From positions 1 to 64,000 of the forward strand of contig JAMPIB010000009.1 of assembly GCA_023663085.1 (NCBI GenBank): DNA of 64,000 nt. The letters are read 5' to 3'. This DNA is from Ruminococcus sp. GTDB taxonomy: Bacteria; Bacillota; Clostridia; Lachnospirales; Lachnospiraceae. Shown one piece after another: positions 35,757-46,303 of the stretch (position 1 is its first letter; each line of letters opens with the position of its first letter). The notes below the pieces were generated by a model that made no database searches, was not told the DNA's origin, and saw nothing but the letters and a program-made list of their open reading frames with translations. Made by a program: the position numbers and the translations under genes.

Positions 35757-35796
35757 ACATCTTTCTTATGATAAAAGATGTCTCCTATTTTTGCAA
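35757..35796 (-). promoter_or_regulatory. Promoter of nfnAB with overlapping inverted repeat
   Basis: On the minus strand TTGCAA (35791-35796), a 17-base spacer and TATCAT (35768-35773). The -10 lies in the centre of a perfect inverted repeat with arms ACATCTTT and AAAGATGT (35757-35781), an operator-like placement. Confidence 0.6.
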
Positions 35797-35803
35797 GTCT
35801 TTT

Positions 35804-37315
35804 TTAAAGCGGTACTGCGCTAAAGTCTCCTTTTTCATCATAACCGAGTCTCGCCGCATCTCCCGTATAGATATGAACGAGGAACACTTTATCCGTCCTG
35901 TTGAGGATTCCGGTGCCATCGTCATAATATTCATTAATGGTAAAATATGTCTCTTCTCCTACCGGAAGTACAGAACTGAACTGATAACTGTATGTGCCGC
36001 TCTGCAGCTGTGTATTGCCGTTCCGGTCCAACAGATAATTCGTCTCTACAAGTCTGCTCACCAGTCTGTTTACCGCTTCGTCCGTGGATATCGCGCCATG
36101 CAGGGTCAGTGTGTAGGTGCGCATTGTCACATCACTGGAGACACCTTCCGGCGTAACATTGACAAATTTAAAATTGGTTGTTCCCAGCGGCATGGGAATC
36201 GGCCCGGTATAAGGCACGGAATCCGCCGTTGGTTCGGAATCATCCGTTGTATAGAAGATCTTACATCCCTCCTGTCCGGTGACGGAGATCATCATCGACT
36301 CCGTATATTCACCGCTGTAAAGATTGACTTCCGGCGCATTCGGCACATCCACACTGATATGATAGGTTTTGCTGACCACCTCGCTCTTAATCCCGTAATC
36401 ATTGACAAAAAAGGCACTGATGGTGTATTCCCCGCCCTCTAAAAAAAGCGGAGCCGTATAAATTTCACTCCTCTCATCCGGTAGGGAACCGTCCATTGTA
36501 TAATAAATGGTACCCGATGTATTGGAACTTAATTTTAAGGGAATGACTTCCGCATAATCGCCTTCTACATAGCTGAATTCCGGTTCCTTGGCCAGATATC
36601 CCTGGAACATATTGACTATCGTATCCTCACCGCAGGCAAGCAGAAGGTCGTTGATCTCCTCATAGCGCTGTTCATTGGCATAGATCGTGACCATTTTATC
36701 ATAGGCTTCTTCGACATCCTCATAAGGATATACCCCCTTATCAATGATCTCCCTTAAGGTATGCAGCGCATTTTCATTATCGGAAAGTAAATAATAATAA
36801 TCCGCTTTTAAGAATAAAATCTCAGCCTGGCTGTCATCTTTCTCATAGGCAAGATCAAGACAGGCAATGGCCTCCCTGTATTCTCCGCGCTCGGCATATT
36901 CCTGCGCTTTTTCAATCTGATAGGCGCTCGTCTGCACATGTCTTTCATACAAAAGATACGTACTGAGAAAGATCATGAATATGATGGCGGCCGTCAGTAC
37001 AAAACCCATAACACGGCTTCTCTCCCGACGATCGTCTTCGTCCTCTCCCGGCCTTTCAAATCTGCCGGCCAGCCCTTTGGGAGCCGGGGGCTTTGGTTCA
37101 GTCACCGCGGGTTTTTCGAGAACTTCTTTCTCTGCGTCTGTTCCTTCCTCTTCGTCCTGCAATGCAACCAGCGTAGAAAGCGTTTCCGTTATGCTGTTTT
37201 CCATCTCTTCTTCAATTTCAGGTTCAAAATCCGGCACAATCTGTATTTCATTGCCACAGGCTTCACAGATCAGTTGGCCTTCTTTCATCTCTTCCCCACA
37301 ATTCGGGCATTTCAT
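35804..37315 (-). CDS. Zinc-ribbon, TPR and chitobiase-C-like repeat membrane protein
   Basis: A 503-residue protein: zinc ribbon CPNC...CEAC (3-20), long acidic linker, one transmembrane segment (about 103-122: VMGFVLTAAIIFMIFLSTYL), TPR-like helices (about 130-235), then two beta-sandwich units of the CHB_HEX_C type (GTIYYTMDGSLP..., CKIFYTTDDSEP..., about 265-400) and a C-terminal domain. The ribbon is cytoplasmic and the rest outside. It shares the ribbon-linker-membrane layout with the protein at 31056-31754. Function unknown; an envelope sensor is a guess. Confidence 0.72.
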   Translation of the reverse strand: MKCPNCGEEMKEGQLICEACGNEIQIVPDFEPEIEEEMENSITETLSTLVALQDEEEGTDAEKEVLEKPAVTEPKPPAPKGLAGRFERPGEDEDDRRERSRVMGFVLTAAIIFMIFLSTYLLYERHVQTSAYQIEKAQEYAERGEYREAIACLDLAYEKDDSQAEILFLKADYYYLLSDNENALHTLREIIDKGVYPYEDVEEAYDKMVTIYANEQRYEEINDLLLACGEDTIVNMFQGYLAKEPEFSYVEGDYAEVIPLKLSSNTSGTIYYTMDGSLPDERSEIYTAPLFLEGGEYTISAFFVNDYGIKSEVVSKTYHISVDVPNAPEVNLYSGEYTESMMISVTGQEGCKIFYTTDDSEPTADSVPYTGPIPMPLGTTNFKFVNVTPEGVSSDVTMRTYTLTLHGAISTDEAVNRLVSRLVETNYLLDRNGNTQLQSGTYSYQFSSVLPVGEETYFTINEYYDDGTGILNRTDKVFLVHIYTGDAARLGYDEKGDFSAVPL

Positions 37316-37341
37316 AGGCAGCTTCCTCTCTATCGCGCTAT

Positions 37342-38187
37342 CTATTGCGCTAAAGCAGCCGACTCCACTAAATTAAGCATTAACATGGCGATCGTCATCG
37401 GGCCGACTCCTCCCGGAACCGGAGTGATCGCACTGCAGATGGGAGCGACACTTTCATAATCTACGTCCCCGCATAACTTGTTGTTTTCATTTCTATGGAT
37501 CCCTACATCAATGACAACGGCGCCTTCTTTGACATATTCTTTCGTTATCATCCTGGGTTTCCCGACAGCCGCGATAAGGATATCCGCCCGCCTTGTCACT
37601 TCCTGTAAGTTTTTTGTCTTAGAATGCGTTATCGTAACGGTTCCGTTTTCCCGGAGCAGTAAAAGCGCCATCGGTTTGCCGACGATATTGCTCCTGCCGA
37701 TAACGACGCATTCCTTTCCGGCGATCTCGATACCGGAACGTTTCAAAAGCTGTATGATCCCGGCCGGCGTACAGGAAACAAATCCCCGCTGTCCGATACA
37801 GAGCGCGCCGACGCTCTGCGGATGAAAGCCGTCCACATCTTTGGCCGGGTCTATTGCGCGTATTACAGCGTTTTCATCAATATGTTCCGGCACGGGAAGT
37901 TGAACAAGGATGCCGTTTACGTCTTTTCTGGCATTTAACTCTCCAATCAGTTCAAGCAGCTTCTCCTGCGTCGTATTCTCCGGCAGTTCATAAGAAAGCG
38001 AATCGACCCCGATATAAGCGCAGGCTTTTTTCTTATTCCCTACATATACGCTGGAGGCCGGATCGTCCCCTACCTGGATCACAGCCAGACATAAGGAAAT
38101 CCCCTTTTCTTTTAAAGCGCATACTTTTTCCTTTAATTCTTCTTTTATCTGTGCGGAAATCTTTTTTCCATCGATTATCTGCGGCAT
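37342..38187 (-). CDS. folD: Methylene-THF dehydrogenase / methenyl-THF cyclohydrolase
   Basis: A 281-residue bifunctional enzyme interconverting 5,10-methylene- and 10-formyl-THF. Active-site YVGNKKKACAYIG (K in about 50-62), the NADP motif GRSNIVGKP (about 163-171) and C-terminal PVPGGVGPMT are all present. The ATG at 38187 (GGAGG six bases before) is preferred to the ATG at 38193, which abuts the ribosome site. It lies 40 bases after fhs; together they form the folate part of the one-carbon (Wood-Ljungdahl methyl) route. Confidence 0.96.
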   Translation of the reverse strand: MPQIIDGKKISAQIKEELKEKVCALKEKGISLCLAVIQVGDDPASSVYVGNKKKACAYIGVDSLSYELPENTTQEKLLELIGELNARKDVNGILVQLPVPEHIDENAVIRAIDPAKDVDGFHPQSVGALCIGQRGFVSCTPAGIIQLLKRSGIEIAGKECVVIGRSNIVGKPMALLLLRENGTVTITHSKTKNLQEVTRRADILIAAVGKPRMITKEYVKEGAVVIDVGIHRNENNKLCGDVDYESVAPICSAITPVPGGVGPMTIAMLMLNLVESAALAQ

Positions 38188-38227
38188 TTTCATCCTCCCA
38201 TCTTACGAAAATCTTACGAAAATCCTA

Positions 38228-39898
38228 TTAAAACAGCCCGGTGATACGGCCATTATCATCTACGTCGATCACATAGGCCGCCGGTTTTTTCGGCAGTCCG
38301 GGCATTGTCATGACCGTTCCGGTCAATGCTACTACAAAACCTGCGCCGGCCGAAACATAAGCCTCTCTGACCGTAATTGTAAAATCTTTGGGCCGTCCAA
38401 GTAACGTCGGATCATCCGATAACGAATACTGTGTTTTGGCCATACAGACAGGCATCATACCGAATCCGAGCGTCTCTAACTTCCTTAACTGCGCTTCGGC
38501 TTCAGACGTATAGGCGATGTCTTTAGCCCCGTAAATTTCCTGAGCCACTGTGCGCATTTTTTCCTTTAGCGGTTTATTATTATCATAAAGGACATGAAAA
38601 GCAGACTTTTTGGTTTCTAAAGTATGCAGTACCTTTTTTGCCAGTTCGATACCGCCGGCGCCGCCTTTTTCCCAGACCTGCGAAAGGGCGAACTCACAGC
38701 CCCGTTCCTCACAGAATTTCTGTACATATTCCAGTTCCGCGTTCGTATCCGTCAGGAAAGAATTGAGCGTCACTACGATCGGCACGTCATATTTTTGCAG
38801 ATTTTCAATATGTTTTTCCAGATTGACGATACCTTTTTGCAGCGCTTCTAAATTTTCCCTGGCCAGATTTTCTTTGGCGATGCCTCCATTATATTTCAAG
38901 GCTCTGATCGTTGCCACCAAAACGACGGCATCCGGTTTTAAGCCGGCGATATTACATTTGATATCGAAAAATTTCTCGGCGCCCAGATCGGCGCCAAAAC
39001 CAGCCTCCGTGATGACATAATCCGCCATTTTTAACGCCGTTTTCGTAGCCCTTACGGAATTACAGCCATGCGCGATATTGGCAAAAGGCCCGCCGTGCAC
39101 GAGCGCGGGCGTATGTTCAAGCGTCTGGATGAGGTTCGGCTTCATCGCATCTTTTAAAAGGGCCGCCATAGCGCCGACTGCCCCGATATCCGAGGCGGTG
39201 ACCGGCTCTCCTGCAAACGTATAGGCAACGATGATCTTACCGAGTCTTTCTTTTAAATCCTGCATATCCTCGGCCAGACAGAGGATGGCCATGATCTCCG
39301 AGGCTACCGTGATCACAAAATGGTCTTCCCGTACTGTTCCATCCATTTTATTACCGAGTCCGACCACAATATTCCTCAGTACTCTGTCGTTCATATCCAG
39401 ACATCTTTTCCAGACGATCTGTCTCGTGTCAATGTGCAGTTCATTGCCCTGCTGGATATGATTATCCACAAGCGCCGCCAGCAGATTGTTAGCGGAAGTG
39501 ATGGCATGAAAATCCCCCGTAAAATGAAGATTTAAGTCCTCCATCGGTACGACCTGCGCATAGCCGCCGCCTGCCGCGCCGCCCTTGATGCCAAAACAGG
39601 GGCCGAGAGACGGTTCCCGCAGCGTAAGGAGCGCTTTTTTGCCAAGCTGTCCGAATGCCTGTGAAAGACCGACACTGGTCGTGGTCTTCCCCTCTCCGGC
39701 CGGCGTCGGATTAATGGCCGTTACCAGGATCAGTCTGCCGTTTTCATTATTCTGGATGCTCTGTATATATTCTTCCGAGAGTTTGGCCTTATATTTTCCG
39801 TATAACTCCAAGTCATCCTCCTGCATGCCAAGTCCCGCGGCAATTTCGGCAATGGGTTTTAATACCGCCTCCTGCGCGATCTCAATATCTGTTTTCAT
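38228..39898 (-). CDS. fhs: Formate-tetrahydrofolate ligase
   Basis: A 556-residue ATP-dependent enzyme making 10-formyl-THF from formate. The P-loop-like [14 protein letters not shown] (about 64-77), [14 protein letters not shown] and the C-terminal PGLPKKPAA are diagnostic. It is abundant in acetogens and common in Lachnospiraceae. AAAAGGAG precedes the ATG. Upstream of folD on the same strand. Confidence 0.97.
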   Translation of the reverse strand: MKTDIEIAQEAVLKPIAEIAAGLGMQEDDLELYGKYKAKLSEEYIQSIQNNENGRLILVTAINPTPAGEGKTTTSVGLSQAFGQLGKKALLTLREPSLGPCFGIKGGAAGGGYAQVVPMEDLNLHFTGDFHAITSANNLLAALVDNHIQQGNELHIDTRQIVWKRCLDMNDRVLRNIVVGLGNKMDGTVREDHFVITVASEIMAILCLAEDMQDLKERLGKIIVAYTFAGEPVTASDIGAVGAMAALLKDAMKPNLIQTLEHTPALVHGGPFANIAHGCNSVRATKTALKMADYVITEAGFGADLGAEKFFDIKCNIAGLKPDAVVLVATIRALKYNGGIAKENLARENLEALQKGIVNLEKHIENLQKYDVPIVVTLNSFLTDTNAELEYVQKFCEERGCEFALSQVWEKGGAGGIELAKKVLHTLETKKSAFHVLYDNNKPLKEKMRTVAQEIYGAKDIAYTSEAEAQLRKLETLGFGMMPVCMAKTQYSLSDDPTLLGRPKDFTITVREAYVSAGAGFVVALTGTVMTMPGLPKKPAAYVIDVDDNGRITGLF

Positions 39899-39929
39899 GT
39901 AACGTCTCCTTTTTAAGCATTTCTATCAT

Positions 39930-42554
39930 TTACAGAATCTCTTCTACAAGCTGTTCAAATTCATCCATGGTCATCAGGACTTTGCGGGGTTTCGTCCCCT
40001 CTTCTTCTCCGACGACGCCTGCCTCGCACAACTGATCCATGATCCGGGCCGCGCGGTTAAAGCCAATTTTAAACACTCTCTGTAACATGCCTATCGAGGC
40101 TTTGTCTTTATCAATGATGAATCTGCCCGCTTCTGCAAAATACTGATCGTACTCCGAACCGGATTCGGAGGAGGCTCCGCCGCCGGAAACCGAACTGCCC
40201 ATGTTCCTGATCTGGTTCTCGATATCCTCGCTGTAGACGTTGCCAAGTTCCTGGTTCTTTAAGAAATCCACAACATCCGATACTTCTTTATCCGATACGA
40301 ACGCGCCCTGCACTCTGGCGGGTTTCGGATACCCCTGCGGATAAAAGAGCATATCGCCCTTGCCAAGAAGTTTCTCCGCGCCGACCATATCCAGAATAGT
40401 CCTTGAATCCACGCCGCTGGATACCGCAAAAGCGATACGGCTTGGCATATTGGCCTTGATAAGACCGGTAATGACGTCTACGGACGGTCTTTGTGTGGCA
40501 ATGATCAGATGAATGCCGCAGGCTCTCGCCAACTGGGCCAGACGGCAGATAGATTCTTCCACCTCGCCCGGCGCGACCATCATCAGATCGGCCAGCTCGT
40601 CCACGATGATAAGTATCTGCGGCAGCTTCTCCGGCGCTTCACCATCGCCCTGCTCACGCATACTCTCGACTTTTTTATTATAACCTTTCAGATCGCGGAC
40701 ATTAAGATCGGCGAATTTTTTATACCGCTCGGTCATCTCCGCCACGCCCCAGTGCAGAGCCGCCGCCGCTTTTTTCGGATCGGTCACGACCGGAATGAGC
40801 AGATGCGGGATGCCGTTATAGATACTCAGTTCGACAACCTTGGGGTCTACCATGATCAGTTTTACATCATCCGGATGCGCTTTGTAAAGGATGCCCATGA
40901 TGATGGTATTGATGCAGACCGACTTGCCGGAACCGGTAGCGCCCGCTATCAGCATATGCGGCATTTTGGCGATATCCGCGACAATGATCTTGCCTGCAAT
41001 GTCTTTTCCGACCGCAAAAGCAAGATTCGAAGGAAATTCGCGGAACTCTTTTGATTCCAATAAATCTCTTAGCGCGACTGCGGAATTTTCTTTGTTGGGC
41101 ACCTCGATACCCACGGCCGCCTTACCGGGGATCGGCGCTTCGATACGGATATCGGTAGCGGCCAGATTCAGTTTGATATCATCGGCCAGACCAACGATCT
41201 TGCTGACTTTCACACCCTGTTCGGGCTGCAGTTCATATCTGGTAACGGAAGGCCCCTGACTGATATCGGTTATCGTCACCTTGACGCCGAATGTAGCCAG
41301 CGTCTGCTGGAGTCTTAGCGCCGTATCTTTTAATTCTTTGTCGGAATTGCCGTTTTTACCGCCTTTGCCCTTGGCCAGCCTGCTGTAAGGCGGAAAATGG
41401 TATTGTTTCGGTGTTTTATTATCCGTATGTGGAATCGTGGTCACAGCGGCTGGCGGCGTTACAGGAGGCTCGTCCTTATCCTCTTCCTCTTCCTCATCCG
41501 CTTCTTCCGCTGCCTGCATACGAATCTCATCCAGTTCATCGTCTTCGTTTTCTATGAAATGATATGTATTTTCCTCTCTGTAAGCAGGCTTTTCGTCATC
41601 TTCCGCATCTGACTCCTCTTCCCTGTTTATCATGATCTCATGGATATCGTCGCGAATGTTTCCATCATAATCATCATAGGAAACGCCTTTGGTAGTCTTT
41701 CCGGCGGCAGCTTCTCTGGAGGCGCCCGCATTAGAAGCGTTTAAAGCGGTATCGAGCATGACGCCGGATACTTTTTTATCCATTCGCAGGATCTTTTCGT
41801 TCTCTTCTTCCTCTTCCTGCAATTTTCTGCGCTCCGCTTCTCTGGCACGCCGCTCTTCCATAGCCTCGCGCCTTTCTCTGGCCCGTTCGCGCCGATAGGC
41901 CGCATCTTCCACGGAACGTTCGTACACCTTTTTGCCCTGACTGGCAACTCCGTTTATGAAAGATTTATCTGTTATGACCACGAGACAGACGATCGTCACG
42001 ACTACGACCGCCAGCACAGTTCCCACCATGCCAAGCAGTTTATATAAGGCAAAAGCGGCGGAACCGGCTATGATGCCGCCCCCGTTGCGGTTTTGGCTGC
42101 ACCTTTTATAAATTTCACCGATCTGATAAGACGAATCCTGCGTATATCCCGCGCTTATCAGCTCAAATATCATACCGACGATCACAAAAAGGGCCAGAAA
42201 GGCAATGAGCTTTCTCGTTGCAAAATGGTTGCCGATATTGGACATGCCGAATGCTATGGCCAGAAAGATGATGACCGGCGCCGCATAGGCCGTAAGCCCG
42301 AACAGACCGAACATAAAGGAACTGACCACGTTTCCCGCCTTGCCGACGATACCGAAATTGCATAAAAATAAGATGACGGCAAGTGCCAGAAAGACAATGA
42401 GCAGAATCTCATTGCGGATCGCCACATCCATTGGCTCGCCCCGGTAAGCATTGCTTTTAGAGCCTGTCTTTTTCGTATTTGTTTTTTTTCGTGTTGTGGA
42501 AGTTCTGGTACCGCTTTTGTTTGTTCCGGCTCTTCTTCCCTGTGTTGCTGCCAT
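39930..42554 (-). CDS. ftsK: DNA translocase FtsK/SpoIIIE
   Basis: An 874-residue DNA pump that clears the septum at division or sporulation. Basic N-terminus, four transmembrane helices (about 45-200), a long acidic and charged linker (about 210-385), the motor with Walker A GATGSGKS (about 530-540) and Walker [13 protein letters not shown], and the C-terminal gamma winged helix (last 65 residues) that reads orienting sequences. GGAGGTCAGAC precedes the ATG. Neighbouring tepA-like gene is the usual Bacillus pairing, which favours the SpoIIIE label. Confidence 0.95.
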   Translation of the reverse strand: MAATQGRRAGTNKSGTRTSTTRKKTNTKKTGSKSNAYRGEPMDVAIRNEILLIVFLALAVILFLCNFGIVGKAGNVVSSFMFGLFGLTAYAAPVIIFLAIAFGMSNIGNHFATRKLIAFLALFVIVGMIFELISAGYTQDSSYQIGEIYKRCSQNRNGGGIIAGSAAFALYKLLGMVGTVLAVVVVTIVCLVVITDKSFINGVASQGKKVYERSVEDAAYRRERARERREAMEERRAREAERRKLQEEEEENEKILRMDKKVSGVMLDTALNASNAGASREAAAGKTTKGVSYDDYDGNIRDDIHEIMINREEESDAEDDEKPAYREENTYHFIENEDDELDEIRMQAAEEADEEEEEDKDEPPVTPPAAVTTIPHTDNKTPKQYHFPPYSRLAKGKGGKNGNSDKELKDTALRLQQTLATFGVKVTITDISQGPSVTRYELQPEQGVKVSKIVGLADDIKLNLAATDIRIEAPIPGKAAVGIEVPNKENSAVALRDLLESKEFREFPSNLAFAVGKDIAGKIIVADIAKMPHMLIAGATGSGKSVCINTIIMGILYKAHPDDVKLIMVDPKVVELSIYNGIPHLLIPVVTDPKKAAAALHWGVAEMTERYKKFADLNVRDLKGYNKKVESMREQGDGEAPEKLPQILIIVDELADLMMVAPGEVEESICRLAQLARACGIHLIIATQRPSVDVITGLIKANMPSRIAFAVSSGVDSRTILDMVGAEKLLGKGDMLFYPQGYPKPARVQGAFVSDKEVSDVVDFLKNQELGNVYSEDIENQIRNMGSSVSGGGASSESGSEYDQYFAEAGRFIIDKDKASIGMLQRVFKIGFNRAARIMDQLCEAGVVGEEEGTKPRKVLMTMDEFEQLVEEIL

Positions 42555-42587
42555 GTCTGACCTCCAAATAAAGAATGTCTACATAGT

Positions 42588-42616
42588 AGTATATCATTTT
42601 CAAATATACTTGTCAT
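42588..42616 (-). promoter_or_regulatory. Promoter upstream of ftsK
   Basis: On the minus strand ATGACA (42611-42616), a 17-base spacer and TATACT (42588-42593), about 33 bases before the ftsK start and overlapping the end of the tepA-like gene by a few codons of spacing. Confidence 0.6.
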
Positions 42617-42619
42617 CCC

Positions 42620-43402
42620 TTATTTTGTATCTGACTTTTTTCTTTCTACCATATCATGAAGGTGGCTTATGGCATCCCTTATCCCGCCGACTTCGTTGAT
42701 GATGCCTTCTTCTACCGCCTCTTTACCGACCAGAACGGTCCCGACATCCTTGGTCAGCATACCGGTCTCCATCATCAGTTCTTCCAGACGCATCTTGGAA
42801 ATTTTACAATGCGAGCACACAAATCCCGTAATACGGTTCTGGATCTGCTTAAAATAATCAAAAGTCTGCTGTACGCCGATGACCATACCGTTCAACCGTA
42901 CAGGGTGGATGACCATAGTGCCTGTGGGTACGATATAGGAATAATCCGTGCTGACAGCGATCGGCACCCCGATGGAATGACTGCCGCCGAGGACTAAGGA
43001 TACCGTCGGTTTGCTCAAAGAAGATATCATCTCCGCTATGGCCAGTCCTGCCTCCACATCACCGCCCATAGTATTTAACAAAATCAGTACGCCATCGATT
43101 TTTTTACTGTCTTCAATGGCCGCTAACTGCGGCAGAATATGCTCGTATTTTGTCGTCTTGGAAGAACTGCTCAGATTATCGTGTCCTTCAATCTCTCCGA
43201 TTATAGTGATGAGATGGAGATTGTGCTGTGACTCATTCTCATCCAGTGTGAGCTGGCCCGTCGCTTCGATCCGTGCATCTTTTCGCTTGTCATTCTCTGC
43301 TTTGGCGGCCTTTTTCTCCTCTTCATTTTCATTGGCATTTTTCTTTTTTTCTTTTTCTCTCTCTTTTTCACGCTCTTTCTTATTATCCTGATTACTTCCC
43401 AT
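42620..43402 (-). CDS. tepA: TepA-like ClpP-fold serine protease
   Basis: A 260-residue protein of the ClpP superfamily. A strongly charged, low-complexity N-terminus (Lys/Glu/Asn repeats, about 1-45) precedes the ClpP core with NTMGGDVEAGLAIAEMI, the nucleophile region LGGSHSIGVPIAV and the catalytic-His segment GTMVIHPVR. It matches B. subtilis TepA/YmfB in kind and in position next to spoIIIE. Role proposed for the family: membrane or export-linked proteolysis. The preceding gene is sealed off by a terminator. Confidence 0.85.
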   Translation of the reverse strand: MGSNQDNKKEREKEREKEKKKNANENEEEKKAAKAENDKRKDARIEATGQLTLDENESQHNLHLITIIGEIEGHDNLSSSSKTTKYEHILPQLAAIEDSKKIDGVLILLNTMGGDVEAGLAIAEMISSLSKPTVSLVLGGSHSIGVPIAVSTDYSYIVPTGTMVIHPVRLNGMVIGVQQTFDYFKQIQNRITGFVCSHCKISKMRLEELMMETGMLTKDVGTVLVGKEAVEEGIINEVGGIRDAISHLHDMVERKKSDTK

Positions 43403-43439
43403 AGTAACCCTCCATTCTTACTCAGTCTGTAAGTCAGAC

Positions 43440-43466
43440 AAAAAAATCAGGCCCGAAAGCCTGATT
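43440..43466 (-). terminator. Rho-independent terminator
   Basis: On the minus strand ATCAGGC, loop of six, GCCTGAT followed by seven T residues, 25 bases past the stop codon of the membrane protein gene at 43491. Confidence 0.85.
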
Positions 43467-43490
43467 TTATTTTCTGTCATATTCCTGTTT

Positions 43491-44984
43491 TTATACATCA
43501 AAATCATCATTTTCCGCGATCTCGATATCAAATTCCAGCTTCGCCTCATCGACTTCGTACGGATAATCCATAGTCCTTTTTACGTGCTTTTTCGGCAGCG
43601 GCAGCGGATTCTCGATAAAACGCGGTTTAGCGGGTGTTTCGGGTATCTCGACTGCTTCGGGCAGCTCCGGTGTTGAAACAAATTCCTGCACCGGCGCCTG
43701 CGTCTGGACTGCATACACGGTCTTTTTCTTCGGTATGAAGCACTGTTGTAAACCAATCCCGGCCAGAACGCTCCATATGAAAAAAGAATAGATCCGGTAT
43801 CCCGATGTTCCGCTTATCATATGCGGCGGCCCGAATAATAACATAAAAATAATCCACGGCGAGGAAATCTGCACGCCCCGGCCGAACCAGAAAGATATGA
43901 CCAGAAATGCGGCCCCAAAAAGCAGGATAAGGCATTCTATGGCCAGAGTATCCGTAACAGACGGCGTATATACCGGCAGATGAATATAAGCATCAGCCCA
44001 CGCAGAGGCTGTTGTTTCAAGCGTCACTTCCATAGCATAGGCTTCATAGGCAAGCATTCCCAGAAAGGCCAGCGCCGCCGCCGAAAAAATGAAAATAAAT
44101 AAAAATATCGGTAAAATACCGCCGGAAGATGATCTCTCTTCGCCTTTTTTTATGCAGATCACGCCAACGAGTCCCGCCGGCAGGATCAAAAGCGTCAGAA
44201 AAAGCCCATCCAGATAAGTTAATATGCCTATGATACAGCCGCATATTAAGGCCATAAGAATCAGACTGTGCGAACCGTAAAGATCTTCCGCATAATTTTT
44301 CACATAATGGCCGATGATAAAGGCGGCCAGCAAAAATAAGAAAAACGAAAGCACTTCCGGCGTCATGAGAAATATCTGTCCGGTATAAACAGGCGCAAAC
44401 GCCAGAAATAACATAGTTATATAGGCAGGAATCCTTCCCACCAGTCTTCTGAGCATCCAGAAACTCAAACAGAGCGTAAGCATCTGTAGAAAAATCTGCA
44501 TCCACACACCCGCGATCGGCTTATTGCCCAGAAATGACATGGCAAAAGAAAGACATACCGTATACAGATCGGACATGTTTCTTATCAGGATCCCCATGCC
44601 CAAAGGTCTGCCCGCCGTTACCGCCGCCAGTTCAAAATAGGGCCCGCCTGTGATCTGATCGGGACCACAATGCAGGCATGATCCAATACGGTAAAGCGCT
44701 CCGGCCGCCAGGATTGCTATAAACAGCAGGTTCTCAACAGTATTGATCTTGCCTGCATCCGCTTTCGGTCTTTTCCCGGCTCTGTTATATAATTCTCTAA
44801 ACAGAAAACAGCCTCCGGCCGCCAGAGCAAAAACAAGTGCGATCAAAGCGACTGTTCCCATCCCCACAGCGGCATCTGTTTTCTGTATCCAGACAGCTGT
44901 CGTATAGTCGGCAAGCAGTACTCCCGTGATACAGGTAAATACGGCCCACAACAGACAGCTTATCCATGTCTTTTTGTATGTCAT
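43491..44984 (-). CDS. Polytopic membrane protein, glycosyltransferase (PMT/ArnT)-like topology
   Basis: A 497-residue protein with about eleven to twelve hydrophobic segments up to residue 420, then a Pro- and Glu-rich cytoplasmic tail. The topology, and the GPDQITGGPYFELAAVTAGRP loop after the second or third helix, recall the GT-C glycosyltransferases that use lipid-linked sugars, but no catalytic motif can be named with certainty. It is 24 bases downstream of metY but functionally unrelated to it, and ends at a terminator. Confidence 0.55.
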   Translation of the reverse strand: MTYKKTWISCLLWAVFTCITGVLLADYTTAVWIQKTDAAVGMGTVALIALVFALAAGGCFLFRELYNRAGKRPKADAGKINTVENLLFIAILAAGALYRIGSCLHCGPDQITGGPYFELAAVTAGRPLGMGILIRNMSDLYTVCLSFAMSFLGNKPIAGVWMQIFLQMLTLCLSFWMLRRLVGRIPAYITMLFLAFAPVYTGQIFLMTPEVLSFFLFLLAAFIIGHYVKNYAEDLYGSHSLILMALICGCIIGILTYLDGLFLTLLILPAGLVGVICIKKGEERSSSGGILPIFLFIFIFSAAALAFLGMLAYEAYAMEVTLETTASAWADAYIHLPVYTPSVTDTLAIECLILLFGAAFLVISFWFGRGVQISSPWIIFMLLFGPPHMISGTSGYRIYSFFIWSVLAGIGLQQCFIPKKKTVYAVQTQAPVQEFVSTPELPEAVEIPETPAKPRFIENPLPLPKKHVKRTMDYPYEVDEAKLEFDIEIAENDDFDV

Positions 44985-45008
44985 CTATTTATCCTTTGTC
45001 CACACGAA

Positions 45009-46286
45009 TTAAGCGAGCGCCTGCTCTAAATCCGCAATGATATCCTTTACATTTTCGATTCCTACAGAGAGACGGATCAGATCGGGGGCAACGCCTGCTT
45101 CCATGAGTTGTTCGTCGTTCATCTGTCTGTGCGTATGGCTGGCCGGGTGCAGAACACATGTTCTGGCATCCGCCACATGGGTGACAATAGCCGCCAGCTG
45201 TAATTTATCCATCATATCCGCCGCGGCCTGTCTGCCGCCTTTTAAGCCGAAGGCAATAACACCGCAGGTACCATCCGGCATATATTTCTGCGCCAGTTCA
45301 TAATATTTATTACTCTTTAATCCCGGATAGTTCACCCAGGCTGTCTTTTCATGCGATTCCAGATATTCAGCGACTTTCTGTGCGTTATAACAGTGTCTTT
45401 CCATACGTAACGGCAATGTCTCCAGACCTACATTCAATAAAAACGCATTCTGCGGCGACTGGATAGAACCTAAATCTCTCATCAGCTGGCTCGTCGCCTT
45501 AGTGATATAAGCCGCCTTGCCGAATTTTTCCGTATAGACGATGCCGTGATAGGATTCATCCGGCGTACAGAGACCCGGAAATTTATCGGCATATCTTGTC
45601 CAGTCAAAATTACCGGAATCCACGATACAGCCGCCTACCGACATGGCATGTCCATCCATATATTTGGTCGTGGAATGGGTAATGATATCCGCCCCCCACT
45701 TAAAAGGATTGCAGTTGATCGGCGTCGCAAAAGTATTGTCGATAATTAACGGCACCTGATGCGAATGCGCTATGCGGGCAAATTTCTCAATATCCAGTAC
45801 CACGAGCGCCGGATTGGCAATCGTTTCGGCAAAAACACATTTGGTATTTGGCAAAAAAGCCTTATGTAACGTCTCTTCATCCGCATCCGGGTCTACTACT
45901 GTACAGGAAATACCCATTTTTTTCATCGTACAGGTTAAGAGATTGAACGTCCCGCCATATACTGTGGAAGATAATACGATATGGTCTCCCGCCTCGCAGA
46001 TATTAAATACCGCGTAATAAGTCGCGGCCTGTCCCGAAGACGTCAGCATCGCCGCCACGCCGCCCTCTAATTCACAGATCTTGGCCGCCACATATTCATT
46101 GGTCGGATTCTGCAGTCTCGTATAGAAAAAACCGTTTTCTTCCAGATCGAACAGTCTTCCCATCTGTTCGGAGGAATCATATTTGAATGTTGTACTCTGA
46201 TAAATAGGCAATACGCGCGGTTCCCCGTTTTTGGGCTGCCACCCGGACTGGATACATATCGTCTCTTTTTCATATTGTCTGCTCAT
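45009..46286 (-). CDS. metY: O-acetylhomoserine sulfhydrylase (homocysteine synthase)
   Basis: A 425-residue PLP enzyme of the Cys/Met metabolism family that makes homocysteine directly from O-acetylhomoserine and sulfide. The cofactor lysine lies in HSTTKYMDGHA (about residue 208), and IIDNTFATP and LEGGVAAMLTSSGQAA are characteristic. The ATG at 46286 has GGCAGGGG upstream; an open frame to 46376 would overlap the CFI-box gene and lacks a ribosome site. It supplies homocysteine for MetH at 7108-9576. Confidence 0.93.
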   Translation of the reverse strand: MSRQYEKETICIQSGWQPKNGEPRVLPIYQSTTFKYDSSEQMGRLFDLEENGFFYTRLQNPTNEYVAAKICELEGGVAAMLTSSGQAATYYAVFNICEAGDHIVLSSTVYGGTFNLLTCTMKKMGISCTVVDPDADEETLHKAFLPNTKCVFAETIANPALVVLDIEKFARIAHSHQVPLIIDNTFATPINCNPFKWGADIITHSTTKYMDGHAMSVGGCIVDSGNFDWTRYADKFPGLCTPDESYHGIVYTEKFGKAAYITKATSQLMRDLGSIQSPQNAFLLNVGLETLPLRMERHCYNAQKVAEYLESHEKTAWVNYPGLKSNKYYELAQKYMPDGTCGVIAFGLKGGRQAAADMMDKLQLAAIVTHVADARTCVLHPASHTHRQMNDEQLMEAGVAPDLIRLSVGIENVKDIIADLEQALA

Positions 46287-46303
46287 ATCAATGCCCCTGC
46301 CTT

